Source: Undaria pinnatifida (lineage: Eukaryota; Sar; Phaeophyceae; Laminariales; Alariaceae). Taken from it: 64,000 nucleotides of DNA. Below are positions 44,901-55,188 of this stretch, in pieces. Numbering within the stretch: position 1 is the stretch's first letter; each line of letters opens with the position of its first letter. The notes beneath the pieces were generated by a model, which made no database searches, had not been told where the DNA came from, and was given only the letters and a program-made list of their open reading frames with translations. Both the position numbers and the translations under genes were made by a program. The stretch is from positions 4,920,720-4,984,719 of the forward strand of contig JABAKD010000020.1 of assembly GCA_012845835.1 (NCBI GenBank), read 5' to 3'.

Positions 44901-47900
44901 GACAAGAAGCGCAGGGCATGCCGGGGGGCCAGTAGGGCACGCAGCACGAACGAGCCGGGAGCGCTCGGGTCCTGGCAACAACAAAATAAACCAAAGACAA
45001 ATCCGCCCCGCAAACGAAAAAGAAAGACGCACAAGGTGCGGGCACACACAACAAATCAAACAAGCCAACAAACGAAGCATGAATGCGCAGAGGCGATAGG
45101 AAGATGCCTACCGTGTCGGCGATTGCCTCCAGCGCAAACGAGGCCGGGGCTCGGAACAGGGTCGGCAGAAAGAGCTTGGCGTTGACCGTCTGGCTCTGCA
45201 GCCCCACGATTGGGCTGGTGTACCCCACATCCAGTACCTCGCCGTGTCCCACCGCGTTCCGAAGCGCTCCCGCGAGTGAGTACCTGTGGAGGCATTCAGT
45301 TTCGTTCCCGTTTTCGATTCAGTTTGATTGTGCCGTTTTCCTTCCGCGTATTTAGGAAGGTGGCGGGTTCGAGGGGTACGCAAGCGTGGGCGCGGACGGA
45401 CATCTCACTTCGATGTTTTTTTGTTTGATTCTGTTTGGGGCAGAAAAGCGCTCTGGCGTGTGTCGCCGAGCCATTTCCGGAAGGCTCTGCGAAGCGAGGG
45501 AAGCTGGCGAAACTAGCGAGCGCCGCCACCGCCGACCAACACCACCAACCGATCCACGCACAAAATGTGACGTTTGCCTATACGGCGGGAGGTCGTAATC
45601 GTCGTCGTCGTGGCGGTCGGTCATCGGCTAGCTGACGGGCACCCACTCTGAATAGCAGCGGCGGCAGCAGCAGCGGCAGCAGCAGCAGCAGTAGCCCCAG
45701 AAGCCCCAGAATAGTACGCACGTGGGAGGAAATCGTCGAACCATAGGCACTTGCCGTCTCCGATCGCCGCTTCCGGCATTCGGACAATATTCTACCTCTA
45801 GCAGGTGAGAGCCATCATGCGGATGGGCGTGGGCTTGCCCCCTGAGCCAATAAGACGGAAGAGCTATGCTCACTAGCCCTCCCGACACACCACAAGAAAA
45901 CGATCGCTTAAACATACCCCCCCCCCCCATCACCCGAAGACCCACCCACCCACCCATCGGCCTGCCCACAGACCCATCGATCCACCGACTCACCCACCCA
46001 TCCACCCACCTGAGACTGCTGAATTCAGAGGCATCTAGAGACGGCTGCGTTCCCGTTGTCGTCGCCCCTGTCTGTAGATAGTACCAATTTTTCTCTTTAA
46101 CTTGAACGGTGACGTCTGTCTCGTCAGGGGATGAGCCTTCTCCCGTGGCTTCATCCATCGTAACTCGAACGGATTCGAACAGCCCCAAGCCTAAGCGCGA
46201 GCACGACAGCACACAGATCGACGCATGCAATCATACATAGGCGGTCAAACATACCCAAATCGACGCACATGTGTAGGTCGCACCTCCAATCGGCCAAAAT
46301 ATACATAGACAAACTCCAGTCGCCTCGCACATATCCACAAACTCAAATCGACACACATACGTAGTAGCAAAACCCAATTCGACAAGCACTCACAAAGCCT
46401 TAAGCGGTACACAAAACAACATGTAGTGTCACAAGACTCAATTTGACACACATGTGGTCACAAACCCGTGGTAGGTGGGTTTGGGTGCACACGCTGCAGC
46501 CCCTTCCACTCTCCTCCACCTCACCCCTAATCCCTTGCGCCAGATTCGCGACGGCTTAAAGGGTAAAGCTACGCACGTTAACCACGCAAGTGTAATCTTC
46601 AACACTGTACTGCTGTGCATACAAGTCTTCACGTCAGGCTGTTTGTGCCGGCGTTGCCTCTGCACACAAATTGGATAGTTCGGTTTCGTTCGGTGGTGCT
46701 CACCGTCCAGCTTGTGCGCTCCGTGCACCAAGCCGCTGTAGACCCCGCCCACGGTAGTCGCCTTGTACGCATCCTATTCAACAGTAAAAACACAGCGTCC
46801 GGCACCAAAACAGAGAAGGGGGAATAAAAAACAGCAAGGGCATGCGTTTGCAGGCTACGCGCAGGCAGGCGCGGGGGAGACACCGCAGGTTTTCCGCTTG
46901 GGTGGCGCGAGGAAAGCGGAGACGTTTTGGGAGCTCGGAGATGAGCGCGGGGAGGCCGACCCGCGCGCGGCCATGTCGGCGGCGTACCTTCTTCGCGTCG
47001 TGTCACCGAGGACTATGGGGTGTCTATCAGATTTGCCTCGATGCGTTGTTGGGGGCGTGGAGGATAAGGTCGCGGCAAGGGGCGATGGGAGGACGGTGAC
47101 TTGGACACTGGCGATAATGGTGTGGAGTATAGGGGCAAGCTTGAGTTTGGTTGACCGAGAGATGTTCAAACGCAAGGCAAGACACGCCAGTGAGCAATCA
47201 GATGCCCCCCCCCCTCCCCGCCCCCCCCCCCCCTTTGGTGTGCTCTCCTTGCAAGGGGTGGGATACGCCCGATCGATCGATAGCTGGGGAGCATTCTTAG
47301 CAAGGGTTCGACCCGCTGGTCGGCCTTCTCCGTTGGTTGACGTGCAGATGCAATTTTTTGTAGTACTCGATTAGCAACCTCGGTCCTGTTCGTAGCGCTA
47401 ACACTGATGCTACAATAGTCTTCCCCTGCTCCTGCCGCTCCTGTTGCTACAACAGCCGCTGTTCACCTACTAGCACTGTTATTGCTGCTGCTCCTGCTGC
47501 AATGTACGCAATATGCTGCGGCCACCCGTGCACAGCTCTTCGATTCCCGCTGTTTTGAAGCTACTGCTCTATAGAAGTACTGCTCAGCAGCGCTCTACTG
47601 CTGTTGTGATCGTTCCCATAGAGTATACCGTATGAACCTGGTATCTTGCTCGAAGTGCTTGCGATGCATATGTCTGTCTTGAAGTTTGTGAATACATAGC
47701 ACCAATTCGTCTGGGATGGCGAATCGGCACGGGCAATGGGTGTGCCGGATGTCAATGGGTGGAAAAAAATAGTGTAACAAAACGCACACACAGCAGAGTG
47801 CCGTTGAAGTGTCAGCCAATAAACGGCTGTTTTTTCACGTCAGTGAGTGTTTGCGAAAGTACGTTTTTAGCAAATTTCTTCTTCAAAAATTGTCCCGAAG

Positions 47901-50900
47901 CCAATATCTGCGGTAAATTCTGAAGAAAAGGCAAACATTTACTTTATCGAAGGCAATTTTTTGAGCAAAACTTACGGTAGATTTTGTCTCTCTGTTTGAT
48001 AGGTGTACAGTGCATCGAACAATTTTTCCGAGGCAGAACGCCTGTTCAAGGGTCTGCAGCACCCCAAACAGGACCAAAAGCACCACACTGTTGTCACGAC
48101 ACCAAGCAAGGAATTCCGGAGGATCGGGAGGGTACCTCGAGCATGGCGCGTAGGCGTAACATCAGGATTATTGGCTTATAAACACCGAGCATCTTCCATG
48201 CCTCGCACCACCTGCGCTGATTGCTGTATACACAACAACACAAGCGCTGAGAGCACAGGGGCTCGAGAGGTGTAGGTGGAGTATGCCGCGGACGAGCGGC
48301 GTTGGGTTGTGCCAGCGGGCCGCCGGCGGTCTGCAGGCGGCCTGGTGCTACGATACGCCCTCGCCCGCTAGGTGTCAGGATGCGTCGTTCCAGAATGGAC
48401 TACTCGTACTCGTTGTCTTAACAGCATGGTGACCGCTCGTTCGTGTAAATTCCACCACGCTGCGGTAGCAGCAAAAGCAGCAGCAGCGGGAGCAGCAGCG
48501 GCAGCAGCGGTGGCGGCGGCGCGCCGCCACGGTCTATATGTCGGGACGCCAGGCGTGCTCGGAACAGAGCGCGCCGGCGCGGTGGCGCGCGTATGCCGAG
48601 CGCAGCAGCAGCAGCAGCAGCAGAAGCAGCAGCAGCAGCGACGAGAAGAATAGTCGGTCCCAAAATCGAAAAATTCCAAAATGCAAGCTGCTGGTGCTGT
48701 TGCTGCTCGTGGTGGTGATGATGCTGTATGTTTTTGTTGCTCAAGCTGATGCTGCCGCCAGCCGCCGTTAGCTGGACTGCCTTTAGCTGTGCTGCTGCTG
48801 CTTGCGGTCGTGGGATAGCAGCAGGTGGCACTGCGGTTTAACTGCTTGAGCATCGTTGTTGGGCTGCCGTTGCTACTCGTACGTACCTTGTACGATGTTT
48901 TTTCGTTTTCACTTCTTTTTTTGGTTTGCCGCGTTGCCGCGAATCCTCACATCCCTCCTAAATGTCGGAGGCGTCGCCTGCAGGATTTTTTTACCTCCAG
49001 CGCAAACACACCTAAATCTTGATGGGAAGACAATTCACTTTTTGTTAGCGGAAGGAAAGTAAATAAAAAAACACATTTTCGCAAACACTCCAGTCACACC
49101 AAAATATTTTCCATACTAAAACTAGCGCCTTACGTCTAGACGGCAGTCCGTCACAGAGGGCTGAGTGTCAGCGGTACATGGAAACACTCAAGTGATTAAG
49201 TTGTTGGTGGCTTTATAAAGCAATATCCAAAGAGCAATACCAACAAAGCGGAAAAAAAGGAAAAACAAAAAATCTCGTACATTGGTGTATCTCGGCAAGG
49301 CTTTTGCTGTTAGACTTGCCTGCTTGCTTGCGTTGTCGCACTCTGGTCGACACGAACGTACTGCTGTAAATATTTTTCATGAATACCGATTTCATGTGCC
49401 GAGTTTTGTAGACGTGCGTAGGCTCGTTTCACCCTTCTCTCGATACCTTCGGAGACCGTACACGCGGCTCCTGTAGATACCTGTGGAATCAATGATTTGC
49501 TAAAATTACAAACGGTGTGAGTCGATACGTCGTTTTGACTGCACGTCAGATCCGCTCCGACGATCTCATTACGTTCGTCTGGCCTCTGCATTGGTTGTAC
49601 TTTTCTGCGTACCACTACTAATACATGCAGCGATGGCCTGTCAATTTTTTCCGTATTTGATAATTCTTCGCCATGCATACATACATATATATGTTGCGTA
49701 TTAGCCATGACAAGAAGTTGTCGCTCTCTAATGGTGCGTTGGCATAATACACGCGCAGTACATTTTCTTTTTGAATTCTAATGCTCCCGCCCTTCCTGCT
49801 TGGTCTCAATACCGGCTATGAAGACTCGTCCCCTTCCAGCCACCTCCCCATCCCTGCTTCGTGTCGTCAATGCATCAATCACATCATGCAACATACCATG
49901 CAGAGTGCACGATGCTAAGCAGTACGTGTTGCCGTGCCCTCCTCCCCCTCTTCCACCCTGCTCCGTTTCGACAAAGTGCTGGCTTTACTTCGGAATGATA
50001 AGTCGATATGATATACTACACGCTTAGTGTTTTTTTCTTTCAACTAAAAAAAAGTTGTATTAACATCGTTTTGAATTAGCCGACAACCACGGGCCGGCAC
50101 CGCGTAACACACCAACCCAAGCAGGAAGAACTTTCACAGTGTTTCGTATTTAGACGATGGTTGAGCCACAACCACGACTGACGCACTTCTTCCGAGTAAT
50201 AGCAGAGGCTGACGCACCTCCTGGCGTGCAGAACATAATGCGGATGTGTTCTTCATTTTTCGGTTTCGGCTTCGACACGCGAGGTGTTGAGATTTAGTGG
50301 AGTGTTGCATTTGTTGGCGGGTTGTCTCCAAGGCCGTTTCTTTTCTGTTATCAACCGCGTCGGTAAACTGCCATCTAAATATAAAAATGTTGCCGTTTCC
50401 TACATATACAAGTATGTGGTCCTATCGGCAACTGTCGCTACTGCCGATGGCTACCGTCTTCGTGCAAAACGTTTCTATTTTATGTCTGCTTCCATCGACC
50501 ACTAACGTGCTGTTTCAAGGTCGTTTCCTTGCGCTTATCAACCGCGTCGGTGAACTACCGTCTCAATACACAAACGCTGTTGTTTTCTGCATATGTGATC
50601 CTATCGGCCACTATCGTTACGTACCGCTGGTGAACTACCGTCTGAATACAAAACTTGGCTGGTTTCCGTGTGGTCCTCTCTGACACCATCGCGCTGTCAA
50701 GGTCTTCGATTCGCTGAGCGGGCGGCGTCAGCCGCAGAAGCCTTATATAATAGGTGCTTTAATGCTCTGTGCAGAGCTGATGGCAGGCTGTTTCTGCTGT
50801 GCTTGCGCGACGGAGATACTGCGGCTATTGGAGCTTGGTTTGCGCCCTCGTGCTCAGCGCAAATAAGCAGGTTCAAAAACAAAACAAAAAGGGAAAAAAA

Positions 50901-51989
50901 AACAACAGTAGTAAAATGGAAAAAATAACTCCAGTTCATCTGGATCGATCCGGCAAAAAAAAAAAACCCTGTCGAAAATTTAGAGCTAAGAGTACAGTAG
51001 TCTGACGGGCTAGAGAACTGCCGAGGGCGGCCTCCGAAGGCATCGACATCACAGCAATAAGTTGAGCCTATTGAAAAACGTACCCCGGTACTCCATGTCA
51101 GTGCCAAACTATCTCACGAATGTGTACCTGGCGTTTTCCACGCTATGATCATACATTCGCAAGGTCCCAGACAGCCAACCAAGCACTCATCGAAATATAC
51201 TGTTATTAAAACTAGTGTTGGCACTTGGCACATCACCAAAACATCGAATGGTTTAGGACGAGGCCTCCTTGCAATCCTAACAGGCGTTGTCGGACCAACC
51301 CCAATAGACCACACGCACCTCCGCTTTTATTGGCCAGCCTTAATTCCACTGCACAGATCTCTATAATTTTTTGGCGCTCGGTTAGGGACTAGGCTTCTGG
51401 TTGGGTCGGGACCTGATCCCGTCCGGAGGGCGTGAACCCGCAAGCATGAACGCGTAAGCACGATCCGCAACTAGTGCTGCAGATTCAGGATTGCAAGTAG
51501 TTGCGTCCTCTGCAAACCATACTCGTATGATGTGATACCTGGTACCTGGTAGGTACGCCGAGCATGGTTCGCAGAGACAGCGGCAGCAACTCCCTACAAG
51601 TGCTACTTCGTATTTACGTAGCTTCTCTCTACAGCAACCGCAACACTCCTCTACAAGTATTGGAGGAGTATCATGACCAACTATGAACGGAAATATAAGG
51701 ACATATATAATAACTTAATACATGTTATGAAAAATAAACAGATATTATATTTACGCCCATATTGGTCAATAGCACGATTGCAACAACGTCGGCATCGCGA
51801 ATACAGCAGAGCAAAACAAGGTGCAGCAACACCAAGAGGGGGCAAGACGGAACGGGACAGGACGGTACGTGACAGGGCACGAATCAAGACGGCGGGACAG
51901 ACCTGGAGCTCGTCTTCCACCACGTACGGCCGCGTCCGCTTGTTTCCCACGATGCGGACCTTGCGCACCCTAAGCGGTAGCTCGTCCAT
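37354..51989 (-). CDS. SAM50: SAM50/TOB55, mitochondrial outer-membrane sorting and assembly machinery barrel, ten exons, 490 aa
   Basis: This Omp85-family protein inserts beta-barrel precursors into the mitochondrial outer membrane. Model on the minus strand: complement(join(37354..37460, 39338..39508, 41676..41839, 43053..43185, 44392..44680, 44873..44971, 45112..45283, 46010..46190, 46704..46773, 51903..51989)). All introns are GT-AG and all phases agree. Residues 1-90 form one POTRA domain, VRKVRIVGNKRTRPYVVEDEL to LGLFESVRVTMD. The 16-strand barrel follows, with DRFNLGGPMTMRGF (loop-6 [IM]RGF motif at 366-369) and a C-terminal QFGFGVSFQ last strand fitting a beta-signal. Human SAMM50 is 469 aa. 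The start is the conservative Met before DELPLRV; the frame stays open at least 28 codons further upstream without an ATG, so a 5' exon may be missing. Confidence 0.87.
37461..39337 (-). other. SAM50 intron 9
   Basis: The intron contains a CGTTTTCATTTTC-type tract (37473-37570), poly(G) runs (37697-37711, 38100-38120) and the 10-bp minisatellite below. No exon is missing between exons 9 and 10. Confidence 0.55.
38808..38902 (+). repeat. 10-bp minisatellite, about eight units
   Basis: The unit TTACAGTAGG, with CTACAGTAGG and CACAGTAGG variants, is repeated in tandem. Confidence 0.85.
39338..39508 (-). CDS. SAM50: SAM50 exon 9 (residues 399-456)
   Basis: It encodes SASLGFPFPFPAMADAGWRG, YLFANLGNLTTWETPLSQYA and RDTRVSVGVAAAWNFM, the penultimate barrel strands with the F-x-N-x-G-N-L motif. 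The acceptor is ttcag|CC (phase 1) and the donor ATGG|gtgagt (phase 1). Confidence 0.87.
39509..41675 (-). other. SAM50 intron 8
   Basis: The intron contains a CACCACCGCC-type tract (39925-39990), a short family F fragment (TGGCGTCGAGTGGCAACGACG, about 40051-40071) and the decayed reverse transcriptase listed below. Confidence 0.6.
40690..41620 (+). mobile_element. Decayed non-LTR retrotransposon reverse transcriptase fragment
   Basis: Plus-strand translation, in three frames broken by stops and frameshifts, gives EEVKNCLVKLKNRKAAGADQ at about 40826-40885, LMKHGGEGLL shortly after, and PGNYRGIKLL at about 41035-41063. These match the N-terminal half of LINE reverse transcriptases: LKN-[RG]-KA-x-G-x-D, then the GNYRGI motif. 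The catalytic region is not found. It lies antisense inside SAM50 intron 8. The two long minus-strand frames here (40627-41025 and 41043-41591) are its mirror image. Confidence 0.72.
41676..41839 (-). CDS. SAM50: SAM50 exon 8 with the loop-6 RGF motif (residues 344-399)
   Basis: It encodes PLGRCKHTVFSDRFNLGGPM, TMRGFPFYGVGPRAP and GGDSLGGDIKYT. The D-R-F-x-L-G-G and RGF motifs are the strongest family signature in the gene. The acceptor is aacag|G (phase 2) and the donor ACCG|gttagt (phase 1). Confidence 0.88.
41840..43052 (-). other. SAM50 intron 7
   Basis: It contains a poly(G) run (41897-41922), GGCAGCAGCAGTAGC-type repeats and a segment with repeated AGATGATCT phrases (42490-42720). No gene seen. 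Confidence 0.5.
43053..43185 (-). CDS. SAM50: SAM50 exon 7 (residues 300-344)
   Basis: It encodes LMGDTSFFKGTFDFQRHFPL and SPISLSLCASGGAI, the paired strands after the D-x-R segment. The acceptor is cccag|GG (phase 1) and the donor ATACG|gtgaga (phase 2). Confidence 0.83.
43190..43790 (+). repeat. GTTAGC/GTTGGC hexamer-derived array in SAM50 intron 6
   Basis: Degenerate GCGTTAGCGTTGGC units run for about 600 bp, including a ~90-bp direct repeat (TTAGCGCTGATCTAAGCGA-type phrase at about 43310 and 43386). Open frames of Ala/Leu/Val or Asn/Ala repeats on both strands are artefacts. Confidence 0.8.
44085..44350 (+). repeat. Repeat family E, two partial copies in a SAM50 intron
   Basis: GGTGCGAGGGTCTATGGCCA (about 44089) ends in GAGTACAC and a C run. 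GCCTGGTCGGTGAAAACCCG (about 44248) continues to GATGCGAGCGTCTATGG and ends ATTAGTA followed by a C run. Both copies end in poly(C). Confidence 0.6.
44392..44680 (-). CDS. SAM50: SAM50 exon 6 (residues 204-300)
   Basis: The longest exon encodes ADLTKFCSLLENRRAVTATA, GLRDVVPRKHPGVPYAYAAS and KSSVKYTFTDDRRDDPFVPA. The last of these matches the SAM50 K-S-S-[VL]-x-x-x-x-x-x-D-x-R strand. The acceptor is cacag|GCC (phase 0) and the donor GCTG|gtgagg (phase 1). Confidence 0.87.
44873..44971 (-). CDS. SAM50: SAM50 exon 5 (residues 171-203)
   Basis: It encodes DPSAPGSFVLRALLAPRHAL, RFLSCPLLRGRTE, a barrel segment. The acceptor is gccag|GAC and the donor GAG|gtagtc, both phase 0, so it fits between exons 4 and 6 without a shift. 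Confidence 0.72.
45112..45283 (-). CDS. SAM50: SAM50 exon 4 (residues 113-170)
   Basis: It encodes YSLAGALRNAVGHGEVLDVG and SQTVNAKLFLPTLFRAPAS, early barrel strands. The L-R-N-x-x-G-x-G-E pattern is typical of SAM50. The acceptor is cacag|G and the donor ACG|gtaggc, phase 0. Confidence 0.85.
46010..46190 (-). CDS. SAM50: SAM50 exon 3 (residues 53-113)
   Basis: It encodes LGLFESVRVTMDEATGEGSS, DVTVQVKEKNWYYLQTGA and SLDASEFSSL, the end of the POTRA domain and the first barrel strand. The acceptor is cttag|GC (phase 1) and the donor CTCAG|gtgggt (phase 2). Confidence 0.85.
46704..46773 (-). CDS. SAM50: SAM50 exon 2 (residues 30-53)
   Basis: It encodes DAYKATTVGGVYSGLVHGAH and KLD, the POTRA helix region (family pattern Y-K-A-T-T followed by a helix). 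The acceptor is gaatag|GAT, phase 0. The donor is GACG|gtgagc, phase 1, forming a split Gly with exon 3. Confidence 0.78.
46774..51902 (-). other. SAM50 intron 1, 5.1 kb
   Basis: It contains CAG/CTG trinucleotide tracts (48470-48640), a CTGCTGCTC tract (47420-47500) and a repeated block at 50320-50690. A GC-rich open block at 46855-47150 is open on both strands. I found no further SAM50 exon here. Confidence 0.55.
50330..50690 (+). repeat. Two and a half tandem units of about 170 bp
   Basis: TTATCAACCGCGTCGGT(A/G)AACT is repeated at about 50349 and 50537, and GTGAACTACCGTCT(C/G)AATACA at about 50550 and 50629. Each is followed by a TGTGRTCCTATCGGC-like phrase. Noncoding. Confidence 0.6.
51903..51989 (-). 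CDS. SAM50: SAM50 exon 1 as modelled (residues 1-29)
   Basis: It encodes MDELPLRVRKVRIVGNKRTR and PYVVEDELQ, the start of the POTRA domain. The donor is CAG|gtctgt, phase 0. The Met may be internal: a cgg-cag acceptor lies just upstream of the Pro codon before it, and several others lie further up. Confidence 0.75.
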
Positions 51990-52073
51990 CGGCTGCCGAG
52001 GCAGCAGTTGCGACGCTGTGCTGCTCTTCAACACAAGAGTGGGGACAGCGAAGCCCACACCTCTATGCACCAC

Positions 52074-53057
52074 TGCCCTCTGCTGTAGATGCTAGGCGAC
52101 GCTATACCTGCCTCACACACCCTCACCCTGTCAACCTCCACCCTGCAAACCTACAGTGCTGCTGAGATTGAATGCTGATTGGTCGGATGGGTCAGAGGTC
52201 GGGCCGACTTCAGGTACCTGCTCCTATGAAACCGTCATGGACTCGTTCCGCATTGTGCGTTTTACGAGTACGACAACGGCGCTGCGAGTACCTCTGGTTG
52301 GACCCATGATCGCGTCGAGCTACGGGTAGTATGACAGCAGGACGACGTGCAAGCATGGGCGACATGCAACCACGGCGCCATGACGCCATGACACTTCCTC
52401 CGAACCGAGGTGAGGCTTGAAACTTATGCAATACTCCAGTGTCGATCTCGCACGAAACCGATACGTACTCGTATACAGTACCTGCATACGTGATATCATG
52501 TACCAGGTACCTGGTACCGGTACTGGTACTAATGACACAACAGCAGCATTAATAGTATCGGGATGCCCGTGCGTCGATGCTGGCGCTACTACGAGCCAAG
52601 CTACGGCTAAGTTTAGGTTTTGCATGTAGAGGGAACTGCGCTTCCAGGAGGCTGGATTCGACGACGAAGGAGGAGGGAGACTGATCGTCGACGGGCGGGA
52701 GAGTGACGGATTGAACTCTCCCTGAACGAGAGTGTTTTTCAGATCAGTACCGCAACCTGCGAGCAGCATTTTGTTTTTGGGACGGGCGAAGAGGGTAACC
52801 GAATGGATTTGAGTGGCAACAAGAGCACGTGAGAAGGAGCGGGCCTAGTGGGCTAAGGCGAGATGAGGCGACCACGGAGAGCGGCAACAGGACAGCACAC
52901 GGCGATCCACCACCGGCGCTCACACCATCACGAGCGAGTAGCAACCATCGTCATTTTTCTGGGTTTTGTCACGAGGCAGTAATTAGTACCAGGTACATGT
53001 AGACTATAGACTAGACTATGTACGTCACTGTTTTTTATCGAGTTTTATACCCTTCAA
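52074..53057. promoter_or_regulatory. Region between divergent SAM50 start and the lipocalin-like exon
   Basis: If both models hold, this stretch of about 1 kb carries both promoters. It contains several copies of TACCAGGTA-type palindromic phrases (ACCAGGTACCTGGTACCGGT at about 52502-52521), which are common elsewhere in the window. No core promoter element is identified. Confidence 0.25.
52620..52770 (-). other. Possible 5' exon of SAM50
   Basis: A minus-strand frame starting with ATG near 52769 reads MLLAGCGTDLKNTLVQGEFN and continues Ser/Pro-rich. It sits where a 5' exon would be expected, but no sequence signature ties it to SAM50. Alternatively it is a chance frame. Confidence 0.15.
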
Positions 53058-53160
53058 ATGGGGAACGATCCCTCGCAATTTTCTGGGACGTGGTACGAGC
53101 TGTACCGCACCTTGTCAGATGGTCCGGAAGACATGGCGATCGTTGATACTTCGTATTTTG
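53058..53160 (+). CDS. Possible first exon of a lipocalin-like protein
   Basis: An ATG opens MGNDPSQFSGTWYELYRTLS and continues DGPEDMAIVDTSYF before a gtaggt donor. The F-x-G-x-W-Y-E pattern matches the N-terminal GxW signature of lipocalins, which bind small hydrophobic ligands in a beta-barrel. No second exon was identified downstream to confirm it. The intron phase would be 1 if the exon ends at 53160. A chance match over 35 codons cannot be excluded. Confidence 0.3.
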
Positions 53161-53467
53161 TAGGTGGCTTTTTGGTTCGATCGCTCTTTCTTCCCTGCAT
53201 GCCCGTGGATCGCCACCCCGACAGCACTCACTCCAGACAGCAGGTGTTTTCCTTTCTGTGTTCACGACTACCGCACATTTCGTACGGTGCAGGCAGCACA
53301 TTCCAGACAGCAACCGCCGTAGTTAGTAGTTCACGAGTTGGTTAGTTGTGGGAACGGGGGAACTCTTTGCTGTAGTTTTGGGTGGATACCCGCGGCCATG
53401 TTAGTTCAGTTTCCCCATTGATTCATTTCACTTGTGCGCCTTCTTCGTGTATCGTGTTATTGAGGCT

Positions 53468-54254
53468 ATTTCTTATACAGTCGGATTCCGCCAGTCGACA
53501 ACGGCCCTTTTCGATTTGAATTTTTTTCGACTGGATTCTTCTGGTCCATCTTCTTATCGTCAGTCGAGCCGATTTTATAGTTCTTGTGCTCTTCTTCCTA
53601 GAGGCGATTGGTGTGAGGGGGTACTGCTCTATGGCAGTCGAAAATCGGTTGGCAGCTTTGTGCTTCGCGCGCTCTTCGCGAGCAACGCGTGCTTCGCGCG
53701 CGACGAACTCTCGTCCAAGCAGGTTGGTGGCGTTGGGCTTAGCAGAAAGCCGCCAAAGCTACGTTCGTGGCGTTGCACTCAGCCGAGAGCCCCAAAAGCT
53801 ACAGCAGGCGTAGCTGTTGTTGGCAAAACGGCATCGGTAACACACGCGCTGTTGCCGTCGTGTGTGATACACACTGCAGGCGAGCGGAGCTAGGAGTGCG
53901 CCATGCTGACTCGCAGCGAGAAGCTACAGCAGTGATAGCCAAACCAGCATCGGTGCTGTTGTATGATACTGCTGTGTGGTACCTGGTATGCGTGTGGGCG
54001 TGTGTGTGTGTGTTTTGTGATGGGATGAGCGATGCGATGGGTTCAAAAAGCAGGTGTAAACTTTTTCGACTGAGTTTCTCGACTGGCAGATCCAGCCGAA
54101 AAAGTCAAGTTTATCGACTAGATGCCCCAGTCAGAGAATTCAGTCGAAAAAAGTTGAGTCCAAAAAGCCCTTTTTTGACTGTGTAAGAAAGCCCGATTTG
54201 AGCTTCAGTCGAGAAAGGCCGTTTTCGACCGACAAATTCGACTCTGTAAGAAAT
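53468..54254. mobile_element. Element with long terminal inverted repeats, about 790 bp
   Basis: The left end ATTTCTTATACAGTCGGATT matches the reverse complement of the right end (ATTTCTTACAGAGTCGAATT). Both ends continue with similar GTCGA-AACGGCC, TTTTTTCGACTG and ATTCT phrases for about 120-190 bp. There is no transposase frame. It is probably a non-autonomous DNA transposon. Confidence 0.5.
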
Positions 54255-54412
54255 GGCCTTAGGTGGGAAAGCGTATCATAGTATTTTCCGGCCGAAGTTA
54301 TGTCATATAGTTTTTCGGATTTTCCTACGGCTCCGGCACCTTTGTGTGACCAAGGACTCTAGATAAGTTACAAGAGTTTATTGTAGACCGGTGACAACGG
54401 AAGGCCAAAAGT

Positions 54413-54655
54413 TTGAAATTCCCGAAGATCCCAGCCAAACTTTGCCTGAACTGTCGCCCATGGACCCAATGTGGTGGAATTATTTTTAGAAACGTTCCAG
54501 AATTCCGGGAAAAACGATTTCTCGCGGCGATCTTGGCCAATATCGGCCTGAGACTTTCTCAAGCAGATCTTGGATTAGACGCGGCGCAATTTCGTGGTAT
54601 CACACGATTTTTCAACGAAATCAACGACAGCGTCGTAAACTCTGAACGTGGCTAG
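54413..54655 (+). CDS. Unassigned ORF, 80 codons
   Basis: An ATG-started frame, with non-repetitive composition, reads FREKRFLAAILANIGLRLSQ and ADLGLDAAQFRGITRFFNEI near its end. I do not recognise a family. It could be a terminal exon or a chance frame, as no upstream or downstream partner was found. Confidence 0.2.
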   Translation: MKFPKIPAKLCLNCRPWTQCGGIIFRNVPEFREKRFLAAILANIGLRLSQADLGLDAAQFRGITRFFNEINDSVVNSERG

Positions 54656-54861
54656 CCCCCTCTTGGTGTAGAACGCTCACTCTACGGCCGGTGATTTGTG
54701 GCGGGCGCCGATCAGGCTTCTGTTAATAACACATTTGGCGGCTGGTGTGTAGAAGACTGAGACAAAAACTCTATCGTCTCCCAACGGGCGAAAAACAGAA
54801 TTTTGAGAGGACGCGACGGAAGACCACAGGACAACACAAGCAACCTCTCACGCCCTAGGGC

Positions 54862-55188
54862 ATGGATCGAGACAAACTCTTCAGCGCTGTCACCTACACT
54901 CATGTGGCTTTGTCCGGAACAAAGAGGAGTGGCCATGGGTTGTCTCTGTCTCGAGATCGAGGGTCAACCGTGTTTGGTGGGCAGTGTTGTCAAGGCTTGA
55001 TGAAAAATAAACAAATTGACTTGTTGGACCGCATGATCAAAAAAAGAGCCAGAAAAAAAACGTTTCAGTCATATTTTCCCCATAGCGACGTTACCCGGAA
55101 TCTTTCAGCAAACAACCCTAAAAAAACTTTACAAACTTTTTGGCCAAACTATCGGCTTTCCATTGTCATAGGTGGTCATGTGAGATGA
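54862..55188 (+). CDS. Unassigned ORF, 108 codons
   Basis: An ATG-started frame with mixed composition reads MDRDKLFSAVTYTHVALSGT and later QIDLLDRMIKKRARKKTFQS. No domain is recognised. It lies about 200 bp after the previous ORF on the same strand. The two may belong to one decayed element. Confidence 0.18.
   Translation: MDRDKLFSAVTYTHVALSGTKRSGHGLSLSRDRGSTVFGGQCCQGLMKNKQIDLLDRMIKKRARKKTFQSYFPHSDVTRNLSANNPKKTLQTFWPNYRLSIVIGGHVR

Noticed and set aside
45628-46230. 200-codon minus-strand ORF taken as one gene
   Set aside because: Only its first part is real (SAM50 exon 3). The rest is intron: the donor at 46009 and the phase-matched acceptor of exon 4 explain the gene without it.
46763-47374. 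203-codon plus-strand ORF overlapping SAM50 exon 2
   Set aside because: The GC-rich block is open on both strands, has no recognised domain, and overlaps a supported exon on the other strand.
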